Below, piece after piece: positions 17,641-26,751 of a stretch of 32,877 nt of DNA (positions within the stretch are counted from its first letter, which is position 1; each line of letters opens with the position of its first letter). Under the pieces are notes generated by a model. It was not told the DNA's origin and searched no databases. It was given only the letters and a program-made list of their open reading frames with translations. Origin of the DNA: Planctomycetota bacterium (GTDB lineage: Bacteria; Planctomycetota; SZUA-567); contig JAFGWW010000289.1 in assembly GCA_016936955.1 (NCBI GenBank), positions 1-32,877 on the forward strand. The letters are read 5' to 3'. The position numbers were made by a program, and so were the translations under genes.

Positions 17641-19698
17641 TTATTTCATTGGATTTACAAGCAGCCCGCGGGTCCTGTACTGGTACATGTTCTCGCCGAT
17701 TTCTCGTGCAGCCCTTGTCATTTCAGGATACGGGGTATCAGCAACGTCCACAAACCCTATCTGATATCCTTCACCGTCCCAGCGGCCTGTAAGGGGCTGG
17801 TCCCTGAACTGGAACCAGTGCGTCCCCACTATGTTCGGGTGCACGAGGGCAGCCTGTACAAATCTGGTGTATGCAATTGCGCGGTCCTGCTGGGTAACGC
17901 CGGCCCAGCAAAGCCCCGGAGAGAAGAGCCCGCGGTCATATACACCAAAATGAAATTCGCCGACAAGGACCGGCATGTCAACGAAGTTATCTACCGGAAA
18001 GTTGGCCGGGGTGTGTGAGTAAATATTTACCGTCATGACGTCACAGTACTTTGCGCAAGCCGCGCTTACTACAGGCTCAACGCTTTCGGTGGAAAGGAAG
18101 CGGCAACCGAGATAAAGACGGTGAGGTGCGGCAGTTTTAATTGCATCATTACATAGCTGAAAATAGCGTTCCGCTGTTTTCTTCAGGAAGTTCATGGAGT
18201 CTTCTTCCAGAGCGTCGCTTCGGGGAGGGAATGATGTGCTCTGAAGAAGTTCATCCCAGCTTGCATATGAAGTATTCCATGCCTCATTGAGTTTTGCTAT
18301 GGTCTCGTACTTTGCTTCCAGGTCTTTCGCCCACTCCTGCTTTGCAGCCTGCGATGGCTTGCACTTTACAACCTCATCAACAAGGGCTACGTGATATGTA
18401 TCCTTGTGCCAATTGCCAAACCTGATTTCGTTGTCGATGAAATAACCAATGCACATCGGGTCCTTGAGTGACTTTGCAATTGAAGAGCTCTTTTTGCTGG
18501 CTTCGGAGATAAGATTTTTCATTGCCTCGACGTATTTCTGGTCATAGACATCGTTGAATTTCAACTTTCCGATACGCGGCAGGTTATTCCTGAAATCAGA
18601 TAACTGCATGGTATACGGCATTGAACTGCGCACAAGAAAATCATTGCTGCCCCAGTTGCCGGCGCTATTGATTCCCCATGTGAGCATGCGTTTAGTCAGG
18701 TTTGTGAAGAACTCCTCATGGTAGTCTTCTTTGCCATATTTGAGTTTCAGGTTGTCATCGGTAAAGGGCAGGCTTTTACGCCCATCATTGCCGTTTTCGA
18801 ACCATTTTTCGTGTTTATTCACAGAGGTGGAGTCGGTGTGGGGATATAAAACATCAATGCCCTGGGAAAAGAAGAGCTTTCCTTCCGGGTCGACAAACCA
18901 CCATTTGCCCTGATACTTTTCGACGCGGAAATATCCTGTTGCCTTGAGTTTCGGCCCGTTCTTCCATCCGCCATATTTATTCCACTGCGATGGCCGTTTG
19001 ACAGTTGCAAGCTCCTTCTCTTCCTCAATGCGGTTCTTTACCATATCCTCAGGCGAATGAATTTTCTCCGGCCATTCTTCATGGGCATACTGTCCGTAGC
19101 GGTCGACAAAGGGGAAGAACCCTTCTTTCATCGGACCCTTATCACCCTCGACAGTTCCTGCAAGGTGGATGTTTGAAAGCTCGCAATTTACAAGGCCTGA
19201 TTTATTTGGTTCATAGCTCCATTGCATGAAAAACTCTACTGCAACTATCTTGTCAGTGTCGATGCTTCTGGGGGCAGGGACATCTCTTTCCGGCGAGCGG
19301 TTGTAAAAGGGATGAGGAATGCGCATGACGAGAGTGCGCTTTTCGCCAGGATTAAGCGCTATGCCAATAACAGAGTCTTTCCTTCTTCCTTGTTGTGAAG
19401 TCAACTGCATGTTCAAGCGTAACTGAAGGCTCTCGCCCTTGTTTTTTATATCAACCGAAATGTATTTCCATTTCGACCAGTCCCATGTGCCTTGCCCGTC
19501 CGGAGGTACGATCTTCATGGATGCACGCGGATCATCGAAGGCCAGAGTGATAGTGTTGTCGGCAATGCTGGCTGTTGCGCCATGATGATACTGTAATTGC
19601 TGCTGTGTAATGCTTAAGGCTTCCGTAGTTTCGGCTGCATAGGCGATAGTCGATAATAAAAGTATCGCTGTGAGTGTGAAAAGATTCCTGATTTTCAT
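17641..19698 (-). CDS. Secreted glycoside hydrolase, GH50 agarase-like
   Basis: Signal peptide MKIRNLFTLTAILLLSTIAYAAE; FRVEKYQGKWWFVDPEGKLFFSQGID, CIGYFIDNEIRFGNW, VLVGEFHFGVYDRGLFSPGL, HWFQFRDQPLTGRWDGEGYQIGFVD. Confidence 0.75.
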   Translation of the reverse strand: MKIRNLFTLTAILLLSTIAYAAETTEALSITQQQLQYHHGATASIADNTITLAFDDPRASMKIVPPDGQGTWDWSKWKYISVDIKNKGESLQLRLNMQLTSQQGRRKDSVIGIALNPGEKRTLVMRIPHPFYNRSPERDVPAPRSIDTDKIVAVEFFMQWSYEPNKSGLVNCELSNIHLAGTVEGDKGPMKEGFFPFVDRYGQYAHEEWPEKIHSPEDMVKNRIEEEKELATVKRPSQWNKYGGWKNGPKLKATGYFRVEKYQGKWWFVDPEGKLFFSQGIDVLYPHTDSTSVNKHEKWFENGNDGRKSLPFTDDNLKLKYGKEDYHEEFFTNLTKRMLTWGINSAGNWGSNDFLVRSSMPYTMQLSDFRNNLPRIGKLKFNDVYDQKYVEAMKNLISEASKKSSSIAKSLKDPMCIGYFIDNEIRFGNWHKDTYHVALVDEVVKCKPSQAAKQEWAKDLEAKYETIAKLNEAWNTSYASWDELLQSTSFPPRSDALEEDSMNFLKKTAERYFQLCNDAIKTAAPHRLYLGCRFLSTESVEPVVSAACAKYCDVMTVNIYSHTPANFPVDNFVDMPVLVGEFHFGVYDRGLFSPGLCWAGVTQQDRAIAYTRFVQAALVHPNIVGTHWFQFRDQPLTGRWDGEGYQIGFVDVADTPYPEMTRAAREIGENMYQYRTRGLLVNPMK

Positions 19699-19806
19699 GC
19701 AATCTCCCTTAGCTTTGGTTTTGATATGTGACAATGAACTTTTCCGTGCCGGGACTGCCAGGCACAAGGTGTGAGGCGCATGTTGCCGAAGGAACGCAAA
19801 ACCGGG

Positions 19807-20784
19807 TCAGGTCAAATCCAGAACCGATCCGCGTTCAATAAGCTTTACTTGCATCTCTATTTTTTGCAGCTTCCCAAGATCGTCCTGCAGTACGATCTCG
19901 ACCGCTTTTTCTGAAATTTCCCGCAATGGAGAGGCTATGGTTGTGAGAGATGGGCGCATGAATTCCGAGATGCCGGGGTTTTCAAAGCCCATGAGCGAGA
20001 TATCATCGGGTACCTTCCTGCCTACGAGTTCCTGCAATATCCAGTTTACCTCCAAGACCTTCATGTCTTCCCCGGTAACCCACAGGGCCGTGCATTTTGC
20101 ATCGAGCATCTGCTTTATCGCAACATGAACAGGCAATGTGTTCGGGATTTTGAGAAGCCCATGTTCGGCATCGATGCCACCCGCTTCCAGCGCTTCCCCT
20201 ACTCCGTCGGCACGGCCAAGGCCGGAATAATCGGTCTCATGGAATACCGCTATTTTCCGGTGCCCCTTGCTCATCAGGTAATCCCCGGCCAAACGCCCAG
20301 TTGCCCGGCAATCGAGATAAACGGTATGGAAATATTCCGAATGGTTATCGCTCAGCCAGACAATCGGAAGGTTCTTCATCTTTCTGAGCAGATCAATAGT
20401 CTGCTGCTCCCAAGCTACGCCTATAATCCCGTCAAACCAGTTGTCATCAAGGTTGCCAAGATTGTCCTCGGTAATCATCGTGATCCCGGCATCAGCTTTA
20501 GAAAGGGCGAAGCTTGTATACTGCATTACCGAGTTTACATAACCGCCCATACGGGTCTTCCATGGCGGTTCTGTAACAATGGCAATCTGCTTTTTCCTTA
20601 CCCCCACCCGCGGCCGGAAGCCTAGTTCGCGCGCTACGGATAAAACCCTGCTCTTGGTCTCGGATGGTATGGATGCGCTGTTGTTGAAGACACGGCTAAC
20701 GGTGCCTGTTGAGACATTGGCCTGCTGCGCCACCTCAACCAGACCGCTCGGAGCTTCCTGCGCTTTAGTATGTGATTTTGCCAT
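19807..20784 (-). CDS. LacI family transcriptional regulator
   Basis: VEVAQQANVSTGTVSRVFNNSASIPSETKSRVLSVARELGFRP HTH and periplasmic-binding-protein-like domain. Confidence 0.94.
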   Translation of the reverse strand: MAKSHTKAQEAPSGLVEVAQQANVSTGTVSRVFNNSASIPSETKSRVLSVARELGFRPRVGVRKKQIAIVTEPPWKTRMGGYVNSVMQYTSFALSKADAGITMITEDNLGNLDDNWFDGIIGVAWEQQTIDLLRKMKNLPIVWLSDNHSEYFHTVYLDCRATGRLAGDYLMSKGHRKIAVFHETDYSGLGRADGVGEALEAGGIDAEHGLLKIPNTLPVHVAIKQMLDAKCTALWVTGEDMKVLEVNWILQELVGRKVPDDISLMGFENPGISEFMRPSLTTIASPLREISEKAVEIVLQDDLGKLQKIEMQVKLIERGSVLDLT

Positions 20785-20898
20785 TGTTTCTCTTCAAATT
20801 AGCATGTAGAAAACAGTGAAAATCTCTGTGCTGACATAGTAGAAAGTACCACAGGATTACTCGTTGTCAAGAGGTAAGCGCAAAAATTACAGCATCAA

Positions 20899-20911
20899 TG
20901 CAAAAATTGCA
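20899..20911. promoter_or_regulatory. Palindrome TGCAAAAATTGCA upstream of the lacI-type gene (possible operator), with partial repeat GCAAAAATT about 20 bp away
   Basis: TGCAA-AAA-TTGCA at 20899-20911; GCGCAAAAATTAC near 20878. Confidence 0.4.
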
Positions 20912-21155
20912 CAAAGTTTAGCAGGTACACTCTGCCCCGGCGCTTTATGCGTAAAGTATTGGCATAATGTTGTTTGTAAAATTAAGACGTGGCATTTACC
21001 TCTTTGCTTTCCTGTTTTACCTGAAATGCATCTTTAGTTGCCGATTTTTACTGTACTTCTACGCTCAGTTCAGGCGACTTGCGCAGAGTAGTACGGTTGA
21101 GTTAGCTATAATTAAGCGTTTAACCGGCCGTTCATGCCTATATGCGAGAATTATG

Positions 21156-21195
21156 TTGACAAACCGGCATTTGTAGGCATACTGTAGTTGTACAG
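21156..21195 (+). promoter_or_regulatory. Sigma70-like promoter (TTGACA-18-TACTGT) with overlapping inverted repeat CTGTA-gttg-TACAG
   Basis: -35 TTGACA 21156-21161, -10 TACTGT 21180-21185; IR 21182-21195 just upstream of the GntR-LacI gene. Confidence 0.6.
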
Positions 21196-21210
21196 AAAAT
21201 GGAGTGCTTA

Positions 21211-22311
21211 ATGGCTGCATACAGAAAGCTTGATTCGAGCAATAAATCTATCCCGTCCTACATTCAGCTGAAGCAGATTTTGGCTGCAGATATAGCGGAT
21301 TCTGATAAAGAGTTCCGCCTTCCAAGCATACGGCAATTAATGAAGCGACATAAAGTGAGCCAGACGACAGTCGAAAAGGCTCTCTTTGAATTGGAGTCGG
21401 AGGGATTAATCCGTCGGGGTGGAACGATGGGTAATTATGCCGTTCCCTATAAGGAAAAACCCGATGTCGCTCCGACTTCAGGTGATGGCGGCCTGGTTGG
21501 CATACTGGTTCACGATCAGATCAATTTCTTCCCTAAAATTGTCCGTGCCGCAAAAGAGCATCTATCACGTAAAAATTATTACCCCCTCGTATATTCATCC
21601 GGCAATAACCGTGAAAGCGTGGACGCCTTCGTCGATATTCTCAAGCAGAACCATGCGGCAGGCGCGATTGTCGTTCCCCGCGTATGGTGCAGGGAATCTC
21701 TGGATGCGCTAAGTGAGTCAGAAATACCGTTCGTATTTGCAACGGAAGATCTCGATGGTTTCGATGTCGACTGCGTAAGGTGTGATGATCAATTTGGATT
21801 CAGGATAGCGACCGAACACTTGCTTGACCTTGGCCATAAAAATATCGGCATATTCCTTTCCGAGGGAGATATTGCCACAGCCCGTCGCGACGCCTATATG
21901 CAAACTTTGGCCGATAGGGGCGTTAAATTCAACCCGTCCCTTTGCTGCATGCAAAAAGCTGGAGTGAATATCAAGCGTGTATTGGAAATGAAAGAGAAAC
22001 ACGACATTACGGCGGTCATACTCAATAATGACGTGTGGGCAGTTGAGCTTTATTGGATGCTGCTCGGGGCGGGCATTAAGGTTCCCGATGACCTCAGTAT
22101 AGTGGGTTTTGATGATTCTGAAATTTCAAAAGTGAGCAAGATTCAACTGACAACAGTCGCCCAGCCGTTGGCGGAAATTGGTCGAACGGCGGCCGACAGA
22201 TTAATTGACGTCATGAGCGGAAGCGAAACGAGACCGGGCAAGGTAATTCTTAAACCGGAACTTGTCGTCAGGGAAACAACCAGGGCTCTGGATGTTGCGG
22301 CCAAGGTTTGA
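21211..22311 (+). CDS. GntR-type HTH fused to LacI-type sugar-binding domain (AraR-like regulator)
   Basis: LPSIRQLMKRHKVSQTTVEKALFELESEGLIRRGG (wHTH) then LVGILVHDQINFF…PDDLSIVGFDDSEISKVSKIQLTTVAQPLAEIGRTAADRL; ATG at 21211 has GGAG RBS (ORF opens at 21199). Confidence 0.9.
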   Translation: MAAYRKLDSSNKSIPSYIQLKQILAADIADSDKEFRLPSIRQLMKRHKVSQTTVEKALFELESEGLIRRGGTMGNYAVPYKEKPDVAPTSGDGGLVGILVHDQINFFPKIVRAAKEHLSRKNYYPLVYSSGNNRESVDAFVDILKQNHAAGAIVVPRVWCRESLDALSESEIPFVFATEDLDGFDVDCVRCDDQFGFRIATEHLLDLGHKNIGIFLSEGDIATARRDAYMQTLADRGVKFNPSLCCMQKAGVNIKRVLEMKEKHDITAVILNNDVWAVELYWMLLGAGIKVPDDLSIVGFDDSEISKVSKIQLTTVAQPLAEIGRTAADRLIDVMSGSETRPGKVILKPELVVRETTRALDVAAKV

Positions 22312-22330
22312 GCGTCAGGCGGAGGTGTAT

Positions 22331-22978
22331 ATGATGTTCAAGAGAGGTTTACATGCCTTTACGCTTGTAGAGCTTCTTGTGGTCTGCTCGGTAATCAGCA
22401 TTCTGGCGTCGCTTTTACTGCCGGCCCTGCAAAGAGCCATGACCTCTGCGCGCACCATAAAATGCGCAAGCAACCTGAAGCAGATGGGTGTTTTTGAGCA
22501 GTTTTATATCGATCAGAATGCTGGTTCATTCCAGCAGATTAAAATAGGTGGTGGCTCGCCGACATGGCGAGACCCGATTATAGAAATTGCGTTTGATGAC
22601 AGCAGATATGTTGATGAGGGTGATGTCAAAAATATCCGTGACCACATATTCCGCTGCCCGGAAGCGAATTTTGTGACGGGGAGCAATTCATGGAATAACC
22701 TGAAGGTTTATGGAGGCAACGCAAACCTCAGCGCAAAAAAGAGTTCTATGTTCCCCAAGCCGTCCATGACGCTTTTCTCGCTGGATGCATCCTATGCAAG
22801 CGGGAATAATGCCATCGCCACAGCCTATACCGACCCTACTGTCTGGTTCCGGTGGCGCCATGGTGATGAGAATAAACTGAATATCGTATGGCTTGACGGG
22901 CATGTGGGGCCGTACTTGATCTGGGATTACACAAAAGTATCGATGTCTCAGGCATTCAATCCGTACTACACTCCATAA
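22331..22978 (+). CDS. Type II secretion-like pseudopilin
   Basis: [46 protein letters not shown]-terminal WRHGDENKLNIVWLDGH variant; GGAGG RBS before ATG 22331. Confidence 0.9.
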   Translation: MMFKRGLHAFTLVELLVVCSVISILASLLLPALQRAMTSARTIKCASNLKQMGVFEQFYIDQNAGSFQQIKIGGGSPTWRDPIIEIAFDDSRYVDEGDVKNIRDHIFRCPEANFVTGSNSWNNLKVYGGNANLSAKKSSMFPKPSMTLFSLDASYASGNNAIATAYTDPTVWFRWRHGDENKLNIVWLDGHVGPYLIWDYTKVSMSQAFNPYYTP

Positions 22979-23013
22979 AAACAATCTATCCATGTCCTGT
23001 TAAAGGAGAACCA

Positions 23014-25869
23014 ATGCTGCGCCAATTCATATTTTCGCTGACCATACTTCTTGTTGCCATTACTGCCAAGGCCGGAGATGTCAAGCTGGAGCTTGGTACC
23101 AAAAAATTCACTGTTGCCGAGAACGGAACAGTATCAATTGCCGACGATGAAAACGGCACATTGTTGAACATCAGCCTTGCATTCTATGCCCCTGGATGGG
23201 TGAAATGCAGTCAGGCAAGCGCCGCAGACGTCAAGGCAGACAAGAAGGGGAAAAATAAGTACACATTCAAAGGGACGATGGAAACCAAAAGCAGCGGCTC
23301 GTCCACCTTTGCGCAAAGGGTTGCGAAGGAAGACGGTAAGTTGACAGTTGAGTTCGAGCTTGTCGGCGGCAAGAGTTTCACGCTCGAAAAGCAACAACAC
23401 CCTTTTGTGGATATTGCACTATTCAAGAAATATTTTGCTGATAAGGAGATCGGCCTGAGCGGACATGTTTTCAAAATGCCCGTGAACAACAAACATGCCT
23501 GGGGCGCGAACCTTTCATTCCCTTCATGCAAACTCAACATCCTTAATGACCCGATCAGAGGATACAGTATCTGGAAAGGCAGTTATAAGGATGAATATGA
23601 TCACGTGCGTATCGTATTGAATCAAAGCGAGAAGGATAAATGGAAATTATCCCTTACCGTAGAAGAGAAAGAATGCAAAGCCACGGATAAGGTCGAAGGG
23701 AAAGAAGCGGTTTCATATCAGGCGGAATTCAATAAATATGACAAGGAGAAAATTGAGGCATATTCAAGGGTGCTGAACTACCCGATGATTGAAGGTGCTG
23801 ATGCAGCTTATCCCAGAAAACTCCTCGCAGACGTCATGAATAATGGCTCGCGCTCTAACCTTGACTCGGTTGAGGATTGGCTCGGCGCCTACTCCACATT
23901 CATAAACCTATCGGACCGCTACAATCATCTCTCTATATATGACACTCAAAAGAAAAAGAGCGTAATTGATGATCTGAGTTCAAAGTATGCGGCGTCCGTA
24001 ATTCTGCTCAATAAAGGCGATCTGGATGCGTTCTACAAGCTTTCCGCAGAACTTCTTGATGCAATCAGCACCGCTTTTGCCAAAGCCAAAACAGAAACCG
24101 GCTCCTCTCCATATCCAGGCACCTGCATCAACACAACGGGCTGGCTGAAACGTTTTGAGTATGCCGGGTTCAAGAAAAACCCTGCAAAATGTTTTGTTTC
24201 CATCCCGTCACCATGGAGTGTCACCTTCAGCAACGGCGACAGTCTTACGCTCCTCAAACAGGAAATCCCGGAGAATGAATTCAGCACCAGAGATGATTTT
24301 GCTCTCAAATCAAGCTGGGTTACCAACCAATGGATAGGAAGCGGTAAATATACGTTCTCCGTCCTAAGTCCGTTAATCGGCATCGAAGGCGTACCGGAAC
24401 TCTACATCAGAAGTGACGATTTCGATTTCTCATCGGTCAAGCTGGCCGTGTCTGAAACCGATTTGACCGCACTGGGCATCGACAAGGTGCTTGGCGCAAT
24501 GCAAACCAGTTGGCTTCTGATCCCGAGCAAAGACAGCGGATATCTGCTTGTCATATTCGGGAATAAGCCCCGTGAGGCGGATGCCGGAAAGAATTATATT
24601 TCCTTCAAGGGAATAGCGGGATCGTTTGCAAGGCTCATGAAGTTGCCTGCAATAGACAATCAAGCCGAACTTATTGGCGAGTGCAGGTTCTGGGCTTCTG
24701 TTGCCCTCGCAATGCCTGTTCAGGTTATTGAAAGCCGCAAAGACAACACGATCACGTATGAGTATGTCCATGAGGAAAAGGAGAGTGAATGGGGTGACAC
24801 GGCGCGTAAGATCGCTCCCATACCGTCTCTTGCCCTTTGCGCGGGAATCGAGATCCAGGACTCAAAGAAAACCCACATATCCACGGGCTTCGGGAGCTAT
24901 GAATATACAGAGGGCGAAAGGCTGTCCTTCAATTCCCTTAATCCCAAACTGCATGTATGGCGCGGGATCAATGTCAAGGTAACAGACGGCGAGGAGAAGC
25001 TCACAAAATTCAAAGACATGGGGGCAACGTGGGTCCGGGTATTCGTCGGTAATAAATGGAAGGATCACGAGGAAGGATACAGGGTTATCGAAGAATTCAT
25101 AACACTGGCGCAGAAGGTTGGCCTGAAAGTGCTGCTCGACCCGCACGACTTTGTCTATTCAGTTGATAAATGGGTTCCCGAGGTTCCCGATGAACCCGAA
25201 AAAATACAGAGCTATATTGATATGTGGGGGAGACTAAGCCAGATAAGCATGAAATATCCCGGCGTTGTTGTGGGGTATGATATTTACAATGAGTTGAAAG
25301 TCAAGACGAGTAAAGCCGGTTGGGATAGCTGGAGCGGACTTGCCAACAAGGTTATAACGGAAATACGAAAGCATGACGCCAAAACCCCGATATACATGAC
25401 TGGCATCTGCATGGCCAACCCTGAAGGATTCACTTTTGCTCAGCCTATCGCTCAGGATGCGGTCTATTCCTTCCACTATTATCTTCCCCATTCTTTCACC
25501 CATCAGAAAATCGATCACAAAAGCAGCAGGGCTCCTTTTGCGTTTTATCCCGGCTGGCTTCCAGGCTACGACTGGGGCAAAACCCACTATGGCCCGGGTC
25601 GGATGGATTGGTGGGATCGCTGGAGCATTGGCGCCGGAATGTGGCCCGTATTCCAGTTTGCGGCTCAAAACAAGGTTCGCATGCACTGCGGAGAAGTTGC
25701 CCCGATAGGATATTGTAAAGAAAAAGCCTCAAAGTCCGCAGCATACTGGACGCAGGATTCCATCGACTGGCTTGAGCGATATCAATTCGACTGGAACCTG
25801 TGGAACCAGGGGTTTGGACTCAACATACCGGAGGTAGTTCCCGTAGTTGAAAAAGCCTGGAAGCGATAA
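23014..25869 (+). CDS. Secreted multidomain protein with C-terminal GH5-like (cellulase-type) domain
   Basis: Signal peptide MLRQFIFSLTILLVAITAKAG; HVWRGINVKVTDG, VGYDIYNELKV, SFHYYLPHSFTHQ, MHCGEVAPIGY; AAAGGAGAA RBS. Confidence 0.8.
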   Translation: MLRQFIFSLTILLVAITAKAGDVKLELGTKKFTVAENGTVSIADDENGTLLNISLAFYAPGWVKCSQASAADVKADKKGKNKYTFKGTMETKSSGSSTFAQRVAKEDGKLTVEFELVGGKSFTLEKQQHPFVDIALFKKYFADKEIGLSGHVFKMPVNNKHAWGANLSFPSCKLNILNDPIRGYSIWKGSYKDEYDHVRIVLNQSEKDKWKLSLTVEEKECKATDKVEGKEAVSYQAEFNKYDKEKIEAYSRVLNYPMIEGADAAYPRKLLADVMNNGSRSNLDSVEDWLGAYSTFINLSDRYNHLSIYDTQKKKSVIDDLSSKYAASVILLNKGDLDAFYKLSAELLDAISTAFAKAKTETGSSPYPGTCINTTGWLKRFEYAGFKKNPAKCFVSIPSPWSVTFSNGDSLTLLKQEIPENEFSTRDDFALKSSWVTNQWIGSGKYTFSVLSPLIGIEGVPELYIRSDDFDFSSVKLAVSETDLTALGIDKVLGAMQTSWLLIPSKDSGYLLVIFGNKPREADAGKNYISFKGIAGSFARLMKLPAIDNQAELIGECRFWASVALAMPVQVIESRKDNTITYEYVHEEKESEWGDTARKIAPIPSLALCAGIEIQDSKKTHISTGFGSYEYTEGERLSFNSLNPKLHVWRGINVKVTDGEEKLTKFKDMGATWVRVFVGNKWKDHEEGYRVIEEFITLAQKVGLKVLLDPHDFVYSVDKWVPEVPDEPEKIQSYIDMWGRLSQISMKYPGVVVGYDIYNELKVKTSKAGWDSWSGLANKVITEIRKHDAKTPIYMTGICMANPEGFTFAQPIAQDAVYSFHYYLPHSFTHQKIDHKSSRAPFAFYPGWLPGYDWGKTHYGPGRMDWWDRWSIGAGMWPVFQFAAQNKVRMHCGEVAPIGYCKEKASKSAAYWTQDSIDWLERYQFDWNLWNQGFGLNIPEVVPVVEKAWKR

Positions 25870-25995
25870 TCAGCGCAGCGGTGCGGTAAGGTAATTGTGC
25901 TCGTCACTGAAATAACACAGCCATGTCCGCTGTTCGCGCCCGTCGTCGCCATACATCGCGATTGCGGACAGAATATCATAAATGCCCCATGCTTG
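25870..25995 (-). pseudogene. Short C-terminal gene remnant (LQAWGIYDILSAIAMYGDDGREQRTWLCYFSDEHNYLTAPLR*)
   Basis: Protein-like 42-codon stretch on the minus strand ending in TGA at 25872-25870, bounded upstream by an in-frame stop. Confidence 0.35.
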
Positions 25996-26198
25996 CAATC
26001 ATGGCAACTAGTCACATGAAAAATACCAAACCCTATTTCACAGATAACCTGGTAAGGCCAAGATAATGACATATCCAAACAACGCAAAAGCTATTTTTTT
26101 GTCACCACCAGCATTGATAGCTGTCGCTACTTTTGTTCAGCTAAAGATCGCTAACGCAGTATAGCCCGCCTTACCTGTCAAAATTTGAAAGGTCCCAT

Positions 26199-26705
26199 GA
26201 CTGTACTCGTTATCGGGTGCTTGGATTGTATGGTCATCGCATCGCAGGTAACACACTGATGTTTCTTGAAAGAGTAATCGAAGAAATGCATTTCCCGGTT
26301 CAGCGAATTCAGACCGACCGGGGGCGAGAATTCTTTGCTTATAAGGTGCAAGAGCGAATGCTCGATTGGGGTATAAAATTCAGGCCTGTCAGACCGGCTT
26401 CCCCACATCTTAACGGCAAGGTTGAGCGGTCGCAGAAAACAGATCTGGAAGAATTTTATGCGATTCAGGACTTGAGCGATCCTGAATTGTCAGATCGCCT
26501 TGATGAATGGCAGCATTACTATAACTGGGAACGTCCGCATGGCAGCTTATCAGGCAAAACGCCCATGGAGCGCTACTGCGAATTATCTTCCCATACACCA
26601 ATTCAAGATGATGTTGACAAACTTTTTGATCCTTCGAAGGAGCGGATAAGAGAAATGAATTATCGTAAGGATCTGGAGCTTTCAAGGTTGAAAGGATGTC
26701 TATGA
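26199..26705 (+). mobile_element. Truncated IS481-type (DDE) transposase, C-terminal part only
   Basis: DCTRYRVLGLYGHR…RIQTDRGREFFAYKVQERMLDWGIKFRPVRPASPHLNGKVERSQKTDLEEFYA…WQHYYNWERPHGSLSGKTPMERY; N-terminal HTH and first part of the catalytic core missing. Confidence 0.85.
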
Positions 26706-26751
26706 ATCACACAAGATAGCCAATACTGCAAGAGTATTCTCTATATATCCT

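Noticed and set aside
26722-26738. AATACT-gcaag-AGTATT hairpin as an IS terminal repeat
   Set aside because: Only 6-bp arms in AT-rich DNA and no matching left end; more likely a weak terminator or chance
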